64,000 nt of DNA from Marasmius tenuissimus (lineage: Eukaryota > Basidiomycota > Agaricomycetes > Agaricales > Marasmiaceae): the NCBI GenBank assembly GCA_029532415.1, contig JAQOTA010000050.1:6510001-6574000 (forward strand), written 5' to 3'. Below, one piece after another: positions 61,827-64,000 of this stretch. Position 1 is the stretch's first letter, and each line of letters starts with the position of its first letter. A program made the translations under genes and the position numbers. The notes under the pieces are model-generated. The model had not been told where the DNA came from. It ran no database searches and worked only from the letters and a program-made list of their open reading frames with translations.

Positions 61827-62043
61827 CACTAGGAAAAAGATACCATGTTGGATGCATTTTCGAAACTCGAAAATAGAATCAACAGCCTAAATATTTGATT
61901 TTGCGGATATTCAGGCAAAATTCAAAATTTGCAATTGATTATGCCAACTTTTCACTGCGTTTTCACTATAGCAAGTATTTAGAATGTTTTTTGCATTTTT
62001 GGGTTGGGCAAAAGGCATATAACGTGGTAATTTTTTCCTAGTG
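61827..62043. mobile_element. CACTA-type MITE, 217 bp, CAT target duplication
   Basis: Left end CACTAGGAAAAAGATACCAT; right end reverse complement CACTAGGAAAAAATTACCAC. It is flanked by CAT at 61824-61826 and 62044-62046. A/T-rich, non-coding interior. The CACTA terminus and 3-bp duplication are diagnostic of the CACTA (EnSpm/CMC) superfamily. Confidence 0.85.
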
Positions 62044-62046
62044 CAT

Positions 62047-62861
62047 TGAGTACGCCGCTGCCCTCAGCCGTCACCTCAATCGGGACTCAGTAACTAGTAT
62101 GTTCCCGCTGGTCTCACCGTAATAATTGAGGAAGCTGACTATATGCGCTTGTTCTCCACCGTAGGACCATTCGGTGTGGCGTTGGAGACCGTCACTCGCA
62201 ACCAAACATGAGTCTATCTGTTTACCGACATCATGACTGCCAAACGCCGCGAATCACTCTCTATGGCGTCCACTGCTGAAAATTTAGGGGTGACTCTATT
62301 ATCTGAGACCATCATTGAACCAGTCGACTGATCCTTGGCTCTAGTATGTCGTTGCAAAATGAAATGCGGGAGACGGTGATGTCAAGCGAGCCTATACGGA
62401 CGTATCCCCACAGTATTTATCTGTATTTCTCGTACTTAATTGCAATTGAGCTTGTTTGTGTTCACGTTTTTCTGTGCTGGTGAGGCTGCATCCAAGGTCC
62501 TCGCGGAACTGCTATATCGAGGGTTCCTAATTCCCGCTTGTTGGTCTGGCGACGTCGATGTCTGATCAGCTCGGTCAGTCTGATGTTGTCTGGTCATTCC
62601 CGGTCAGTCTACCCTCGTCTAATGAGGGCGTGTCAGCCTGGTATGTCCTATCTAGCTATTGATGAGAAAATAACATTCTGACGTGAACTGATAGGCACAT
62701 GACAGTCTAACAGCATAGACTAGACACTATCAGACTGGAGGTATCTGTGCAAAAAAGCCTTTGCGAATCAGAGACTGACCAGGCCTGTCAGGCAGGTAGA
62801 CCCTGATTCCAATTGCCGGGGCTGGTCAGTGACTGACCGGATCCACATAGGTTCGCTGGTG
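62047..62861. other. No gene recognised
   Basis: Contains many GGTCAGTC and GACTGACC words in both orientations (62560-62850) that hint at a degraded inverted-repeat element, but ends cannot be fixed. Confidence 0.35.
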
Positions 62862-62892
62862 CATTAACCCAGGTTCGAATCTTGGTTGGACC
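62862..62892 (+). pseudogene. 3'-half fragment of tRNA-Gln
   Basis: CATTAACCCAGGTTCGAATC then TTGGTTGGACC corresponds to the variable loop, T-arm and acceptor strand of tRNA-Gln. The 5' half is missing. The following CTTTGG also matches the flank of the tRNA-Gln at 16630. Confidence 0.6.
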
Positions 62893-63084
62893 TTTGGCTG
62901 GTGAGACCGTAGCTTTTTTCACCTCTCCGTTTGTTACAGCTTTTTGACTGGCGGACTCGGGATTGTACTTGCTTAGGACTAAAAACAATATTGTAAGCTC
63001 ATAGTTGATACTCTCGAATGCAACTTGGTGTCAGACGTCGGGGATCGAGCTCAGATAGTATTACTTCCTCCGGGCCTCCTATCT

Positions 63085-63180
63085 GCCCGCCTTAGCTCAA
63101 TCGAATAGAGCGTCAGACTCTTATATCTTGTTAATCAACTGAGCAATCTGAAGGCTGCGAGTTCTACCCTCGCGGTGGGC
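63085..63180 (+). tRNA. tRNA-Lys(CUU) with a 22-nt intron
   Basis: Acceptor GCCCGCC pairs with GGTGGGC. The D-arm is TTAGCTCAATCGAATAGAGC. Anticodon stem TCAGA/TCTGA with loop CTCTTAA and anticodon CTT at 63120-63122. The intron is 63124-63145, after position 37. The T-arm GCGAG TTCTACC CTCGC is paired, but position 57 is T instead of a purine, an unusual B-box base. Confidence 0.82.
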
Positions 63181-63377
63181 TAATCAACAATTGCTTTCCC
63201 CCCCTTTCCTTCTGAGTCTAGCGTTTCGACTCGCTTCTGTTTCCTTTCCTTCTGTTTTTATAATACCCACGGCGTGATTCTTTGCTCGTGAGCCCCTGCT
63301 TTACTCGACTTTGTCTTATTGAGTATCTTCGTAACCTATTCAAGTGTCTAGTTACGACGTAGTAATACATATACACT

Positions 63378-63470
63378 GATTCAATAGTATAGTGGTTATC
63401 ATAGTGGATTCTGATGGCCTTCCTGAGCAGTAAAAATTCCACTAACCCAGGTTCGAGTCCTGGTTGGACT
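63378..63470 (+). tRNA. tRNA-Gln(CUG) with intron
   Basis: D-arm TAGTATAGTGGTTATCAT, anticodon stem GTGGA/TCCAC (perfect), loop TTCTGA with anticodon CTG at 63411-63413, intron of about 23 nt after position 37, T-arm CCAGG TTCGAGT CCTGG. The acceptor GATTCAA/TTGGACT has one A-C mismatch and wobble pairs, so it is possibly weak or a recent pseudogene. A long T run follows, consistent with Pol III termination. Confidence 0.7.
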
Positions 63471-64000
63471 TTGAAGCCTGTTTTTTTTCTTTCTTTTATC
63501 AAGAGTGCGCTGCTGCGCAAATTCCCGTGGATCAATCCACATACATAATAACACACTACAGTCATGTCGGTAACATGAGGACACTTTATACCCCATAAGC
63601 AAGCTTATCGAGTAGCTGTGATATATACCTTCGCTTCCTTTCCCCTCATACCGTCATGCCATTCCTCAACCGTATCCACTCAGACACGACTGGATATCCA
63701 GTCAAGAAAGAGGTAAAATGCCCCTTCGATAGACCGAGGTGACAAACGTGGGGGGTTAGCGTATTGTAAATCCGAGATTTGTAGCCCGAGCAATATCTAT
63801 GAACTGGTTTTTTGTGATATCGAATGGTATTGTACGAGCTCATCACACGAGGGCTGGTCGGAGAGGTCAGTCACTTTCTTGGGTAACTGAGAAGGTTCTA
63901 TTATTGATGGTTGAAGCATCTACTGTACCGTCGATTGGGATGATGGGCTAACATTCGGATAAAGGTAGTAAGCTAGGCAAACGATGAAGCTTCGTGAATC
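63471..64000. other. No gene recognised
   Basis: T-rich start (Pol III terminator of the preceding tRNA), then no supported frame on either strand. Confidence 0.45.

Noticed and set aside
62560..62850. Possible inverted-repeat element built from GGTCAGTC/GACTGACC words, also seen at 43050-43340
   Set aside because: Matches are short and no pair of ends with a target duplication could be fixed.
1..64000. CRISPR arrays, bacterial operons, rRNA genes
   Set aside because: Nothing of this kind is present; intron structure and transposon content are eukaryotic.

Overview
The window looks like nuclear DNA of a filamentous basidiomycete, most likely an Agaricomycete. The reasons are many short introns (about 50-70 nt, GTRNGT starts, CTRAY-type branch sites), multi-intron blue-copper laccases, basidiomycete-style F-box and membrane-protein families, chromodomain Ty3/gypsy elements and tRNA genes with introns just after the anticodon. 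The genus is inference only; the gene mix would fit Rhizoctonia/Ceratobasidiaceae.

Layout. (1) 0-17 kb is a mosaic of old segmental duplications. It holds a 153-aa protein gene at 6159-6731 with a nonsense-mutated copy at the left edge, a TA-flanked MITE (1755-2123), and two copies of a gene for a very small secreted protein (8661-8987, 15951-16266). It also holds a 50-bp block conserved upstream of paralogous units, and laccase 1 on the minus strand (9820-12274). (2) 16.6-21.5 kb carries an intron-containing tRNA-Gln, a five-exon single-pass membrane protein (17735-19247) and a six-exon, possibly N-myristoylated protein (20453-21459). (3) 21.6-26.4 kb is a decayed segmental duplication of F-box-like and mini secreted-protein sequence. 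(4) 26.9-30.5 kb has a multi-TM membrane protein gene and an F-box gene broken by a nonsense codon and a CACTA-like MITE. (5) 32.8-35.3 kb is laccase 2, for which a 16-exon, 518-aa model closes exactly. (6) 36-39.6 kb contains tRNA-Trp, tRNA remnants and another MITE. (7) 39.9-43.0 kb is a decayed non-LTR retrotransposon with RNase H upstream of the reverse transcriptase. (8) 43.355-50.883 kb and 51.459-61.401 kb are two complete Ty3/gypsy LTR elements, both on the minus strand. They have perfect 5-bp target duplications (CCCAG and GTACT) and 99% and 100% identical LTRs. (9) The right end has a third CACTA-like MITE, tRNA-Lys(CUU) and tRNA-Gln(CUG).

The two LTR elements are the most interesting part. 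The 9.9-kb element keeps Gag-protease and RT-RNaseH-integrase in one frame separated by a single UGA, has a -1 offset between a short first ORF and the main Gag ORF, and carries an intact 651-aa coiled-coil ORF in the envelope position. The 7.5-kb element carries an extra ORF between its 5' LTR and gag. The host genes do not form an obvious pathway. Laccases, small secreted proteins and cell-surface proteins would all fit an extracellular or host-interaction role, but this is inference.
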